Source: Falciphora oryzae (Eukaryota > Ascomycota > Sordariomycetes > Magnaporthales > Magnaporthaceae). From it: DNA of 64,000 bases. The stretch spans positions 478,663 through 542,662 of the forward strand of contig JNVV01000015.1 in assembly GCA_000733355.1 (NCBI GenBank), read 5' to 3'. Shown here in pieces: positions 9,460 to 21,102 of the stretch (positions within the stretch are counted from its first letter, which is position 1; every line of letters starts with the position of its first letter). Both the position numbers and the translations under genes were made by a program. The notes under the pieces were generated by a model. It worked only from the letters and a program-made list of their open reading frames with translations, was not told the origin of the DNA and did no database searches.

Positions 9460-12240
9460 TCACCTGTCGGGCTCCTGCTTGATGTCCTCGACAAGTATCA
9501 CGACCGTCAGGGTCGCCGCGTACGCCTCGCGGATGGCGCACGACATGCTTAAAAAAAAAAAAAAAAAAGGCATGGGTTAGCGCGAGGCCTCAATAAAAAA
9601 AAAGGAGAGAAAAAAAAAAAGGGGCGGAGGGGAAGAAGAAAAAACAGCGATAAAAAAAATTAACCCACCATGTCTTCCTCACATCCGCCACAACAGCATT
9701 CAACCCCCAGTGCGCACACCACGCGCGCGCCAGCACCTCGTTGTCCGGCACGCCAAACGCCTCGACGACCAGCACCTTGCTGTCGTCGGCCGGGTCCCTG
9801 ACCACGGGCGGCGGGCGCTGCGGCATCTTGCCCCTGGCCGTCGACGACATCATACCGCCCAGCGAGCTCGTCGACACGGCCCCCTCGCCCATGCCGCCGC
9901 CGTACATGCCGCCCCAGTCGCGGATCTCGACGACGCGGTCGACGGGGACGCTCGCGTAGGCATATTCAAAAAACAGCGGGTGCGGGCCCTCGACGCACGG
10001 CCACGCGCTCACAAACTCGACGTCGAAGCTGAGCCGCAGCGGCCACGAGACGCCGTCGATGGCGAACTGGATCCCCGCGTCGAAGACGCCGACCCCGCCG
10101 GCGCCGTTGGGGACTGCTGCTGGCGGTGCTGCCTGACCTTCACCGTTGCCGAGCACCGCGGCCGAGGGGTTCGCGTCCGGCGCTGCAGGAACCGATCCGG
10201 GCGCGTTGATGCGGCGCAGCGTGAGCTTCTCGACCCGGACAGTATCGACAATCTCTCCCGTGCCGGCTGAGTCGCCCTGCGGCCTGGGCAGGTCGTAGTC
10301 GAGCACGGGAAAGAACTCGGCGGGCGGGCCGAGCGGGTCCGACCGCTCGCGCATCGAGAGCACGTCGTCGGGCGACATGAGGCGCAGGCCCTGGAACTGC
10401 GGCTGCGGGGCGGGGGTGGAGGGCGAGAGGGGAGCGGCGTCGGTGGATGCGGGGGCCTGGAGCGGCGAGACAGAGGCGCCGGCAGCGGGGTTGGTGCCCG
10501 GGCCGGCCAGCCTGGGCCGCCTGGTGCGTATCCTCGCGATCTGGGTGCGCGCCAGGTCGCGCGTCGGGCGCGCCGGGCCGACCCAGCCGCCGACCTCGCG
10601 GCACGTCGGGGCCAATACGCGGCCCACAACTGAGGCGGACGACCAGTAGGTGTAGCTGCCTCTGTACTGGAAGCCGCAGCAGGGGTGCAGGTGGGTAAGT
10701 AGAGCCAGATCATCGGTGGCGTGGTCCGGGTCGACGTCGATGAGCGAGTTCATCATCAGGAACGGGAAGCTCATGCCGGGCAGGACGAGGCCGCTGAAGA
10801 AGGCCATAGCGTGAGAGCTGATGGCGCCGAGGGCGTCCTCCGAGTCCTCATCGGCCATGTTCTCGAGCATCTCGGCCAGGTTGGGCCACTTCATCATCTG
10901 GGCGAAGCGCTTGAGCATAGACATCTGGCGCTTCTTGAGCTTGAGCCGCAGCTTGACTTGCTTGGCCGTGTCGCCGTAGTGGTCAATGCGCACGTTGTCG
11001 CGCCAGCGGCGGGACAGGGCTATGCTCCACTGGATGGTGGGCGGCAGCTGGGCCAGCACCTTCTCACGAGGGGTCTCGAGGTGCTGGCTCGAGTTGATGC
11101 GCAGGTCGAGCTCGCAGCTGAACAGGAGCTGGTGGAAGAAGCGCACGTACTGCTCGTGGTTCTGCTCGCCGCGGTCAAAGATGAAGCGCGTGGCGACGTG
11201 GTTGCGCGGATCCGAGAAGTCGATCCACCAGCCAGGTCGCGACAGCACCATGATCAGGTCCGTGATCTGCTTGTCGAGCGTACGGTGCGGGCTGAGCAGT
11301 TTGTCTGGATCGCGCAGGAACTTGCCATACAGGTTGCGGTACATGAGCTTCTCGTCGCCGTCCTCAAGTCCGTGCCGTTCGAGGTCGTGCAGCCTCCACA
11401 TGATACGCTCGAGGTCGGCGTCGCGCAGGGTCACGCCTGTGTCGCGCAGGGTGAGGGCGGGTGGCAGCACGCTCGCGCGCGACACCCAGCGATTGAGCGC
11501 GACGGTGCCTGGGCGCGCGCCGAAGTGGAAGGCGAGACTCGGCTGCTCCAGCGTCTCCCACGGGCGCGCGGCGGGAGCGGGGGCCGGGCGGCCACTGCTG
11601 GTGGTGCGGGTAGCGCCGGTGGCGGCGGTCCAGCGCATGGTCATCAGCTGGGCCATTGCGTCATGCAGGTTTGCGGCGTCGGTAGCGGCGCCGCGCACGC
11701 CGGCTGAGGCGGTAGCAAACAGTGCATAGTAGCTCTCCGAGGCGTGCGGCACGGGCCGGCGGTGGCCGGTGAAGACGGGGGCGCCGCGCGACACGAGATC
11801 CATGGCGTGGCCCAGCGTCAAGTCCTCCTCGCTCGGCACGTTAGAGGGCGGCCAGTCGGTCAGTGGGCCGCGCCGGCGTCTCCTCCGCCAAGCGCCGGCC
11901 GGGGCAGTTAAATCGCGCCGTGCTTTCCCCTTGCCCTTGTCGCCGCCGTCATGCTTGGACAGCGGGCGGCGAACGGGGCTGGCAGAAGATGGTGGCGAGG
12001 CCGAGTCGTCACGGCCCAGGGCCGGCTCCGAGTGCCTGCGGCGCTCCGGACTCCGCCTATCATGGTCGTTGTCCTGCAGGGCGTGGTCAGAGGGCGGCGA
12101 CGCGCGTCAAAAAAAATCCGGCGGCAACATACCCTCAAATCATCGTCGTAGTCGTCATCGCGATAGCTGTCTTTGCGCCTCGACTTGGAGCGGAACAGCG
12201 ACCCCCAGAAGCCGCCTTTCTTCTCCTTTTCTTCGCTCAT
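9460..12240 (-). CDS. conserved hypothetical protein, 866 aa
   Basis: Three exons: 12133-12240, 9669-12073, 9460-9547. Intron 1 is 59 bp (GTATGT to TGCAG). Intron 2 is 121 bp and unusually T-rich (GTGGGT to poly-T AAG). The N-terminus is a charged segment (MSEEKEKKGGFWGSLFRSK) followed by Arg/Asp/Ser-rich disorder. A folded central region holds many conserved-looking Trp and aromatic residues (DKQITDLIMVLSRPGWWIDF, FDRGEQNHEQYVRFFHQLL, IQWSIALSRRWRDNVRIDHYG). A hydrophobic stretch near the middle (AMAFFSGLVLPGMSFPFLM) could be membrane associated. A long Pro/Ala linker leads to a C-terminal block (AFGVPDNEVLARAWCAHWGLN). The last exon restores a sensible end (AIREAYAATLTVVILVEDIK). I know no function. 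Intact coding through two introns and family-like composition make it a real gene. Confidence 0.75.
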
Positions 12241-13693
12241 GGTTGTGGCGGCTGCTCATAATCGCGTTATCTCAGCTGGCACACCCAGCATTCACCACCG
12301 CTGGCCCAAGCCAGCAAAGATTTGCGCCCGGTTTACGCGAGGGGAGATGGTATTGCAGGCGGGGCAGCGGACAGGAATGGAGCGCGATAACACAGAAATG
12401 ACGGCAGGCAGCCCAGGGTAGGTTAGGTAGGTGGTTGGCAAGCTGAGTGCCGGCAGGGATCGAGGTGATGTGCGTCAGTTGGGTTGGGTGAGATTGAGGG
12501 TCAGGCGGGAAGGGTTCAATTGAGACGGTCGTAATCGCTGGTGGCTTGGGCTTTTTCCGCCGCAGCTGCGCGATGTCACTCGACACCCTCACTCGCCCCG
12601 ACGGCAGCCTCTGTTGGAGTCGGGGAGGCTGTGTCGTCGCAGGAGGCAGGTGATGCAGGCTGGACAGGTGCTTCACGGGTCAGAAGAGCACGCATCAATC
12701 ATGTCTCTCTCGGTCGGGCGACGCCGCTGCGCTGGCAAACGCGCGCCGACCGCATTGAGCCGAGCGAGATTGATTGGCCCGCTGGAGTCGCCCAGGTTTC
12801 AAATGCTCAGGCTCTTGTCCAGCGGGCCACAAAGCGGAGAGTGGTTGTCGCGGGCGACCGTTCGTCTGCGCCAGTCCCTTGCCGCTCGCCCAATCAGACG
12901 CCCGCAAATCCAGTCTAAGCCCGCCCCACAGATGTCTTGGCGCATCACAGCGCAGCGCTGGTTTGCTTTGGCTTGGAGCCTCAAGAGTCATGGAACTAAC
13001 TGACTTGTGGAAGCCTTCGTCTAGCAGCTCTGTTTGTCTTGATGATGCGCAAAAGGGTCACTGGCCTACCCATGGCTCCCAACGCCCGACGCAACAACGC
13101 CACCCGTTTGATGTTTTCACGAACAAACCACTTGCGCCTCTGGTCAATCAAATGACTCATGACAGCGCTCATAATAGCCATGATATCAAACAATCAATGC
13201 CAAGCACGCCGATGTATCCGTCAATGACTGGGCGTCATAGAAACCAAACTAAATCACAAGTATGACGCACGTCATCTTCATCTTCAAGTATAAAAGTCTG
13301 TTGAATGTCGTTGACACTTCTATTCCACTGTCTAACCCTCCACCACCATAAACCTCATAAATGATCATATATAAGACCACGCCCTTCACAATCCACAATG
13401 CCACATCTGCGCGGCGATTCCTGCGGTGTTTGATTTATCTCTTCTCTTTATTTTTTTTATATATATCACAACCCACAAGACATACCCCGAGAAGGCGGTT
13501 TAGCCATACACGGACTTTTATCACTTCTTCAAGACGGACACGGCAGCGGACTTTTGGCAGGCTTTTTCCGAGGTGACCAAAAGCCTACCCGCTGCGCCTC
13601 CCGGTAACAAGCCGTACAGGTCACCCGGGCCCTAGCGCCGATCAGGGAGGAGGGCGTGCCACAAGGGCTATCGGGTGGGTAGCCAGGTGGCGG
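12241..13693. other. intergenic
   Basis: About 1.4 kb between the minus-strand hypothetical gene and the remnant at 13.7 kb. Overlapping frames on both strands (12541-13003) are short and match no family. The part 13130-13470 is AT-richer than its surroundings, which could reflect old mutated repeats. Confidence 0.4.
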
Positions 13694-14280
13694 TTGGGGG
13701 CGGCCCGCCGACTGGACCGCGGCCAGACGGCGGTTCTGACGACAAGAATGACTCCACGTTCACGTCAACAGACGAGCACGACAAGGGGCCCCCCAGAGGA
13801 TGCAACAGTCAACCTGGCTTCTGCATTCCTCAAGCACGCCTTAGTCTGGTACCCGCCACAAATAAGCAAGGACCGAACTGCCGTGCTAGAGTTCTCTTCG
13901 GCCCGACATAAGCTTGCCGGAAAGTTCAAGGGTTTCCAAGATAGCATCGAAGCCACAGGTGACGGGGAGATTCTCATGCATAAGGCGGCCGACGGTAAAT
14001 TCGCCCGTAAGCGTGAGAGAGTGGTTGCATTGCTTGAGGCCAAGAGACGCTTCCAGGTTAAGGACATCCGAGATGGGGAGGCCAAAATCCCAGACAACGT
14101 CCTAGCCCAGGCGGCGGGCGAAGCGTTAGCACTTGGAGGGTCAAGGTTAAGCGTCAAAGAGTAAGGATAACAAATCCACTTCCCCAACATCCCAATATCC
14201 TTCTGACTAACATCCCCTGTAGGGAGGTTGTCGTCATCGTTCAAGGACGATGGCAGTGGATCACTGCGCATAATCCTCTT
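13694..14280 (+). pseudogene. remnant of a hypothetical gene
   Basis: The frame from about 13760 reads as a plausible protein (EDATVNLASAFLKHALVWYP, then EFSSARHKLAGKFKGFQD and VVALLEAKRRFQ). A well-formed intron (14161-14222; GTAAGG to CTGACTAAC...TGTAG) joins it to EEVVVIVQGRW, which soon hits a stop. In another frame just beyond (about 14270-14330) lie FPFPSFFDKDIDIHPP-like residues, suggesting a frameshift near 14270. No convincing ATG precedes the conserved part. I have a weak recollection of similar architectures in hypothetical proteins of related fungi. A gene with an unrecognised extra intron is the alternative. Confidence 0.4.
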
Positions 14281-14329
14281 TCCCCTTCCCCTCATTCTTC
14301 GACAAAGATATAGATATTCATCCACCTTC

Positions 14330-14974
14330 CTTTTACTTCAGCCTCTCAAGGCAGAAAGACGGGACCGCGGTAGTCCCCGTGGTGCGTACAGGAGGATCTT
14401 CCCGTCGAGCAACGGTCAAGACACAAGATGTAAATCAGCGGAGTGGAATGGTGTTATCGGGCGCAGCGCCTTCGGAAAGCCGAGAACATGGGATTGACAG
14501 GTAGTCACATCCAACCCTTGTTGTTTATTTTCCCGTACTGCTTGATGCATCTCGGGGGCTCGACTTGTTCCTTTTCTGATGACTGAAAATCTTACCTGCC
14601 CCGGAAAGGGAGACCTTGCTAACATTAACCGCAGAGGCAGACTCCCCCGGAGATCACGAGATGTGTGTGAGGTCGGCCCGTGCCCTATGAACGGGCCCTG
14701 GCGGACGCATTTAGCCCTCCACCGGATTCTGCACGTCTAGAGTAGTCCAGAACACACCACTTTCGAGACTACTGTGTCTCAGCCCTTTACGGCACACAAG
14801 ATGAGACCGGTGTCGCCTTCGCCATCCAGGAGGAGCTACCCCAGATATACAGGCCCACGAGCTTCCCCCGCGAGCGAAGGTTATTGTGCCCACCTCGCGC
14901 CCAGGCTCTATCGGGGTCAGTTGGTTTTCAGAGCCTGCTCAACCCTTTCTTGACCTTCAGCCCCTTCCCCCATC
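14330..14974. other. intergenic
   Basis: No gene recognised between the remnant and the 3' end of the minus-strand gene beginning at 14975. Confidence 0.4.
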
Positions 14975-16571
14975 TCAATCAAGATACATCTGGGGAGGGA
15001 CCTTGTGGTAGAATTGGTAGTTGAACTCGACGCTCCACTCAAGAACAAAAACCTTTGTCAGGGCAACAATGTGATCGCTCCTAGTGAAAATTGCCGGCGA
15101 CAGATCGAGGACCCCGCTAGGGGGGAGTCTTCTTCTCCAAAACCCGATCTCGTCCATGCGCTCAAGTGGTGTCCTTTTTTCTTCTCTTTTACCGGCGGCC
15201 TTCCGAGCCAGCTCGCGGTCCTCTTCGTTACGTTTAGCAAGCGGCCCTGTGTCGACCACTAGCTGGGCCAGGTTAGGGTCCTTTTTGTTGTCTTCCTCGC
15301 AGAGCTCTGCAATTCCGGTGACTATCCGAACCAGGTCGCCCGAGTTGCCGCGCCCGGTGAGAATGGCGGAGTACGCCATCTCGCCCATTCGCTTGTCAAC
15401 AAAGTCGGCTTCCCAACCGCGCGAGATCAGCTTTTCCCGGTATTTGGGGACAGCGTCCCGGATTGTTTCCGCCAGCTTCTGGCGATTGGTGTCCATGACG
15501 GCCCGAGCGAAGGCCAGGAGCAGGTCTCGCATGCCCCGGTGAATAGACCATGAGAGCGAGGTCCAAGGAAGGCAGTCCAGAGCGTGAGCCAGGACCTCTG
15601 CCGGCTTCCTGGAGACGTAAACATTGGCATTCCCCGCGCCATGATCTGTAGTTGGCAGAGTGAGAAGAAAGCCTTGGCATTCTGACACTGACAATGACGC
15701 GCCTCGCAGGAAGAGAAGGTCAACATCATACACCTTACCGCCGTTCATGTTGTACATGTCGCGGCTCCCATGGCTCCCGCCAAATCCCTTGGGTTGCAAC
15801 TCAAGTTGGTATATTCCAGCTGCAATCCTGCCGGGGAACGCCACGTTGAAGTCGCGCCCGACCGCGACGCCGGCAAGCATCTGCACGCAGCGGTCGATCC
15901 GAACCGGCAGTCGAGGCGGGTGGACATCGGTACCCGAGGTATGTGAGTCGTGGGGGATGAACGAGACGCGGGCCTCCTCGCCAAGCGGCCAGGATATGTA
16001 CCACCGGCCGGTATAGCCGGCATAGTTGGCGCGGTATCCGGCCGGGCCGGCAAACTCAAACGTCGGCCGGGCGTTGGAGGCGGCGAGCAGCGCCATCAGC
16101 ACGGCCATCACGAATTGACAGCTTCGGGCTCTGGGTCTGGATACTCTTCCATACGGATGAGGTCGGCGTAGACTGCTTCTCCAATGTTGCCGGCTCGTGG
16201 AACGTGTGTAGAAGGACAGACCACGAAGCCGATCCGACGACGGCCTTATCGTTACCGCCGCCAGGCAGCCGAGAGATCTCAATGTCGTTGAGGCCGCAGA
16301 AACCGACGGACATAGAGGCGGTGATTGCGGGACCCTGTGGAGGCGAGCGAGCGCCTATAAGCTAGCCGCCGAAGCCGGCCGTCTGTCGATCTTCCCAGTC
16401 GCCGAGATAGCCTCGCTTGCGCTGGGCGGAAAAGGGGTCGAGCGCGCGCTGCACAGCTTCAGATCTCAAAACGAAGCCAGCGACGCCCATGGAAATAGCC
16501 ACAAAAGCTGCGGCCACCGAGGCCGCTCCCCGGAACGCCCCCCAGAACTCACGGGACTCTGGAGGCTGCAT
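14975..16571 (-). pseudogene. hypothetical family gene broken in its 5' half
   Basis: The 3' part is an open frame of 377 codons from ATG 16108 to 14975 (MAVLMALLAASNARP, GTDVHPPRLPVRIDRCVQML, SWSIHRGMRDLLLAFARAV, ISRGWEADFVDKRMGEM, FVLEWSVEFNYQFYHKVPP). Upstream the coding pattern continues in other frames. An ATG at 16571 opens QPPESREFWGAFRGAASV with a membrane-like segment. That frame meets an in-frame TAG at 16362-16364 and then continues unchanged (VGFCGLNDIEISRLP, GSASWSVLL). A one-base shift near 16,205 moves to AGNIGEAVYADLIRMEEYP. A second shift near 16,115 moves to the MAVLMALL frame. The gaps are too small for introns. I recall this as an uncharacterised filamentous-fungal family; no function is known to me. 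A truncated protein could still start at 16108. A relic of the same family lies at 62786-62956. Confidence 0.65.
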
Positions 16572-16682
16572 CGCGACAGGCTGGTGCTCTGAGCGACAGG
16601 ATTGATCATTTGGTCTCTTGGCGTCTGGGGCGTCAGAATTGCCCTTTTGCAGAGTAGATTTCCAGGGAGGCGACCAAGTCAA

Positions 16683-17100
16683 AAAGGAAAAGAGAGGTGA
16701 GGAGAAAAAAGAAGAAAAAAGATGGTGTGCATCTTCGACCTATCGATTGGAAGATGCAGCCCAGCCTTCCTGCAGGTTGGTTGCAGGTGTCACATTTTGT
16801 GGCGTGCTCGTTCCTATGGGAAAGTGAGGCGTTTAGTCCCTTTTCACGGGGAACCCAGGACCCCGGACCTCACAGGACCCTGAAACTGGGATGTGGGTAA
16901 GGCTCCGAGTGGGATTGTTCTAGAGGGCGCCCTGAAAACACGCATTTGATGATGCTGTGGTTAGGTCTGGTGGTTGCCTTCCTTTAAGCCAGCATGAACC
17001 AGCAGTTAGGACCAGGATTGAGCGCTTCCAAACGAAACCAAACCGCACATCAATCGAAGCCGCGCAACAATCACTACAGATTCCAACCATAAAAACAAGA
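16683..17100. other. intergenic between diverging broken genes
   Basis: Holds the presumed promoters of the minus-strand family gene and the plus-strand HET gene. Purine-rich AAAAGA tracts at about 16680-16725. No coding evidence. Confidence 0.4.
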
Positions 17101-17147
17101 CTGAATGTAGCGCCTGGCTAAGCCGATAGCGAAACGACGTCCCCGCC

Positions 17148-19250
17148 GGCTTCCTCCTTCGTTTACCAGGCGCTCGACCCCGAAAGAGAAGAAATCCGCC
17201 TCGTCGAACTCCTGCAGAGCAAAGACGGCGAAGTGGCAGCGCCACTGCAATGCCGGATCACACATCTCCCCCTCGCGGAAGCTGGCGACTATGAAGCGCT
17301 GTCGCACACATGGCGGAACCCCTTTTCTGTAGACGGCGCGCCAGCGCCAGCGCTTTCGACTTCTGCGAACGGTGAATCGACCTGCGCCATCAGAATCGAG
17401 GGCAAGACCCTACCCATCGGAAAGAACCTCCATGATGCGCTCGACTTTCTGTCCAGGCATCCGAGGCAGGGAGGAGAAGGGCGCGGCCTTCTGTGGATAG
17501 ACTATATCTGCATCGACCAGGCAAACCAAGAGGAGCGCGCACGGCAGGTAAAGCTGATGGGCCGCCTGTTCTCCCAAGCGCGGCGCGTTGTCGCCTGGCT
17601 GGGCCCGGCCTCCCCATGCAGTCCGACCGCGGTCCACTTCCTCCGCGAGCTGGCGCGCGAATCCCGTCGGCCGGACAGGATCCCATGGCTGGTCAGCAAG
17701 GCCAGACCGCCGCCACTGCCGACCGAGAGCGGCATTGCTCAGGACGACAAGGCCGGCCAGAAATACCTCGAGGTATGGACTGCGCTGCACACCCTCGTCT
17801 CGAGGTCCTACGGCAGCGCGCCTGGGTCATGCAGGAGTACACCCTCGGGGCGCACGTCCAGTTCGCCTGCGGCGACGACGGCTTCGATGCCGACGAGCCG
17901 GACGCAACGCTCCAGTTCTCGCACGAGGCCTGGTCCCTGCTCTTCGCCACGGGCACCATGCAGCGCGTCGGGCTCAACGCGCGCGTGCTCGACCCCATGT
18001 GGAACCTCCTGATCCTCCGCCAGCGCCGCCGCCGCGGCCTGACCACCGGCAGCCCCGTGTTGAGCTACCTCTCGCGCACCCGCTGGGCCCTGGCCTCGGA
18101 CCCGCGCGACCGGCCCTTTTCCAAGTACGGCATGGTGGGCGAGCAGGCCGCCGGCCGGTTCTGCCCGGCCAATTATACCCTGCCGCCCGTCGAAGTGTTC
18201 GGGCTCTTCTTTGCCAACCATGTCGGCCACACGCGCGACCTGTCCATCCTGTCGCACGCGGGCATGGACTTCCTCCACCCAGACCACGACCGGTCGTGGC
18301 CGACGTGGCTGCCGAGCTGGTACTCGAGGTGGCATTGCTACCCATTGATATGCTCATGGAGCGGGGCCAGAACTGATTGGCCGACCTTCGATGCTTCCAT
18401 GGGCCTACTCCCAGACTATGAGTTTTGTGGGGATTCAGGGCGCGTGCTGGCATGCCGTGGAGCCATCATAGACGAAATCGACGGCATATCGTTTGACCCA
18501 TGGTGTCGAATGGCATGGGAGGATGTCTATGGTGTCCAGTCCCAGTCTGGCCGCTGCGCCTACGACACAGTGGAAGCCAAGTTCGAGGCGCTGTGGCGGA
18601 CCGTAACGAGCGATACCGACCGGGGCCTCTCCAGGGGCGACGGGCTTTTCACCTCGATGCCCACGCAGGCTCCCCGTCGTTTCGGGCTCTGGTTTGCTGC
18701 GGCGGCTCGCGTGTGCGACGAGAGGATCGACTCGCCAGCTCCTTTGCTAAAGCCGCCAGACGACTGCAAGTGGGCTGCGCTTGCGAGGCAAAAGGGTGGA
18801 CCGCCGCCCGGCGCGATATTCACCCCAGCGCGCCCGGGCGCCAACAATATTGAGAAGCGGTGGCAGGGCATGCGGGACTTGAGGTTAGGTGGCGTCCCGT
18901 TGCGAGGGGTGGCGGCTCAGGGGCTCGCGGCTGGGGAGGACCGCGTGCCGTTCTCGACGCATCCCGAATGGGCCGCCTTCGATCACAGCCATTGCCAGGC
19001 TATGTACCAGCGGCGAGTGTTCACGACTGCGCGCGGGTATATCGGGATTGGTACCCGGACGCTGTCGAGAAGCCATAAAGTCTGCATTGTTCAGGGGTGT
19101 CGTGTCCCGCTGATAGTGGCGCCCACAGATACGACGGGCTGCCACTTCGAGCTGGTCGGTGAGGCGTACATCTACGGCCTGATGGATGGCGAGGCGGTAT
19201 CGCAGCGCCTGGTTATGGAGGACGATTGGCGCATGCTCAAGTTTTGCTGA
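17148..19250 (+). pseudogene. HET-domain gene with a single-base frameshift
   Basis: The HET domain is well preserved: FVYQALDPEREEIRLVEL near 17155, DYEALSHTW near 17290, LPIGKNLHDAL near 17415, LLWIDYICIDQANQEERA near 17490, RRVVAWLGPAS near 17585. At about 17806-17812 the expected SRSYWQRAWVMQEY is broken. The first frame ends SRSYG, and the next residues (RQRAWVMQEYTLG) are in another frame, as if one base of the Trp codon were lost. The second frame then runs intact for over 470 codons to TGA at 19250, with typical HET C-terminal features (RVFTTARGYIGIGTRTL). No ATG occurs in frame upstream of 17148 before a stop, so the start exon is missing or lost. Either a recent pseudogene or one assembly error in an otherwise working gene. 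Confidence 0.75.
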
Positions 19251-20303
19251 GAAGTCCGGGGATGGATGGCCCCGAGTAATATGTGGTTGTATATAGGCCC
19301 TCGAGGCGACAGCCCACCATATCGTCCTGTGTCTAAAAGGGAGACGGCGTTGGTGATGATAGCATTGACTTGCGCAGCGGTTTGGCGCAAACAGCTATTT
19401 GGGGCAACCGGTGACTCTTTTCTAGGCGAAACTGGGGGTATCTATCTATGATGACAAAAGAAAAGCGGAATGTCCCGCGTGCGACTTATTCCTCGACCCT
19501 GTGACCTAAACCTTCCAGCCCATGAATTCCGTATGTCAACGATGAGACGCTCCCAGATTGTGTCCCGGAGTGATATGTCCAACATATCCAGCTATTCCTC
19601 TCCGGCAACTGCCATGCCTGCAGCCGTCACATCGTCCGATCTTGGGATCAGGCTGCAGGCCCCAGACCAATGGGGTCATGGCCTCTTGGTTCTAGTATCT
19701 CCTTTTCGTCAAGGCGTCCTCCCGCACGCCTGCTTCGAGGCGCCCTAATAAGTAGTCGCGGCGGCTGTATCGGTCGGACAAGGGAGGTTTAGTGCAACGC
19801 GGGCCGCACAGCGCGTTGTCATCGAAGATACCTGTGCCGTCCGGAACGAATGCCGATGTGGTGGAGCCTCATGGCTGCCGGGGCTGCTGGGCCGCGGTTT
19901 GAGGCTCGAGCAAAGCGTTCGTTGGTTCGTAATGGAGACCTGGCTCGACCCTTGTCCGACGCGCAAGTAGTAGGCCGATGCGGGAGGCCGGCGGTCATTT
20001 TGACGCCAACGGTCGTGTTGGTGGAGATGGTGACTGTGTCCGGCGTGCAGACAACGAACATTTGATGCCTCGATCAGGTTTCGTGCCATTGCACCAGAGC
20101 CAACGGTCGTCTCAACAGATTGCTGCCTAGACCAGATCTAGTTCATATACCTGTGTTCATCTGTCCATCCCGCTCGCCCTGCTACGATCCCCGAACACGA
20201 CCTCAGCCAGCTAAGGCTCCCTCCTACCCACATATCCTGCTTCCCTTGCTCATCATTCCTAGAATCAGCCAGTGCACCTCGTCACAGCCTAGATCCAGTC
20301 ACA
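19251..20303. other. intergenic
   Basis: No recognised genes. Short antiparallel frames at 19745-20089 match nothing known. Confidence 0.4.
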
Positions 20304-21102
20304 ATGGTGTACGAGCTTCATATCCCGGAGTGCATCCATGACCCCTCCTCATCCTTTCCACTTCCTGCCTCCAGACAAGCCCCTCAGGATCGAGATCACG
20401 GGCGCACTGTCGGCCATCAACAAGATCCTTCCCGAGGAGTCTCAGGTCTCGGATGAATGGGAAACTTCTACCAAATATCAGCCTTTCTCCAAGGACCATA
20501 CATGGCATCCCAGGAAGGGTGGGCTCGAGTTTGCGAAGCTGGTGTATCGCCGGATCTATGGGCAAGACGTTTCCCCGGAGCAGATCGCATCCAAGTTCAT
20601 CCGCGACGAGTTGGTGAGCAGCTCGCACAAATCATTGAAAACAGCGTTAGTGCAGTTGGCATGTTTTCATTTGACATGAAAGCCACCCGACCCTATCCCT
20701 ATCTTTTGGCGGCTGGGCTCCGTTTCCCGCCTAATTGGTTACTGAGACGTCGACACTACTTGTCTTTTACCCTCCAGAACCTGTGACATTTACGGCGTTA
20801 CGTTCGATCACCTCGTCCCGGCCGACGATGACGAACCGGAGACGCTTTGCTTGGTCGTCTACGAGCCAGAGTCGGACATGCATGGCTGGGGATTCGCCGA
20901 TGCCAACGAGCACCTCTTGTTCGCGGTGGACCTTGCCGACTACGCGGGGAAGCGGGTGCTGGCCGTGCCGCGGTGCTGCCAGAAGCGCAAGGGCACGACT
21001 TATAAGAACAGGATCAACGGGGGCGTGGATGAAAGGGACGGGAAGCCCAGCAGATTCACGCACACGTCCAAGAGTGACGGCGATGGGGTGGGGGGACCCT
21101 GA
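20304..21102 (+). pseudogene. hypothetical fungal gene with frame breaks
   Basis: ATG 20304 opens MVYELHIPECIHDP. The conserved continuation (PDKPLRIEITGALSAINKI, DEWETSTKYQPFS, EFAKLVYRRIYG, FIRDEL) is one frame away. After FIRDEL at about 20612 the frame shifts again to EQLAQIIENSVSAVGMFSF. An acceptor near 20779 then leads to CDIYGVTFDHL, LCLVVYEPESDMHGWGF, HLLFAVDLADYAGKRVLAVP and a stop at 21102. The GTGAGC at 20614 resembles a splice donor, but the following sequence is coding-like in the shifted frame, so loss of one base fits better. I recall this as an uncharacterised filamentous-fungal family; the function is unknown. Confidence 0.6.

Noticed and set aside
10721..11707. Plus-strand frame of 328 codons
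   Set aside because: Antisense of the 866-residue gene; Val/His/Glu-rich reverse-complement composition and a GTG start only.
12541..13003. Overlapping frames at 12.5-13.0 kb
   Set aside because: Several frames on both strands are open at once with no conserved motif; likely chance.
13601..13630. Short resemblance to the 3' end of small-subunit rRNA (GTAACAAG...)
   Set aside because: The match covers only a few bases and the flanks do not continue it.
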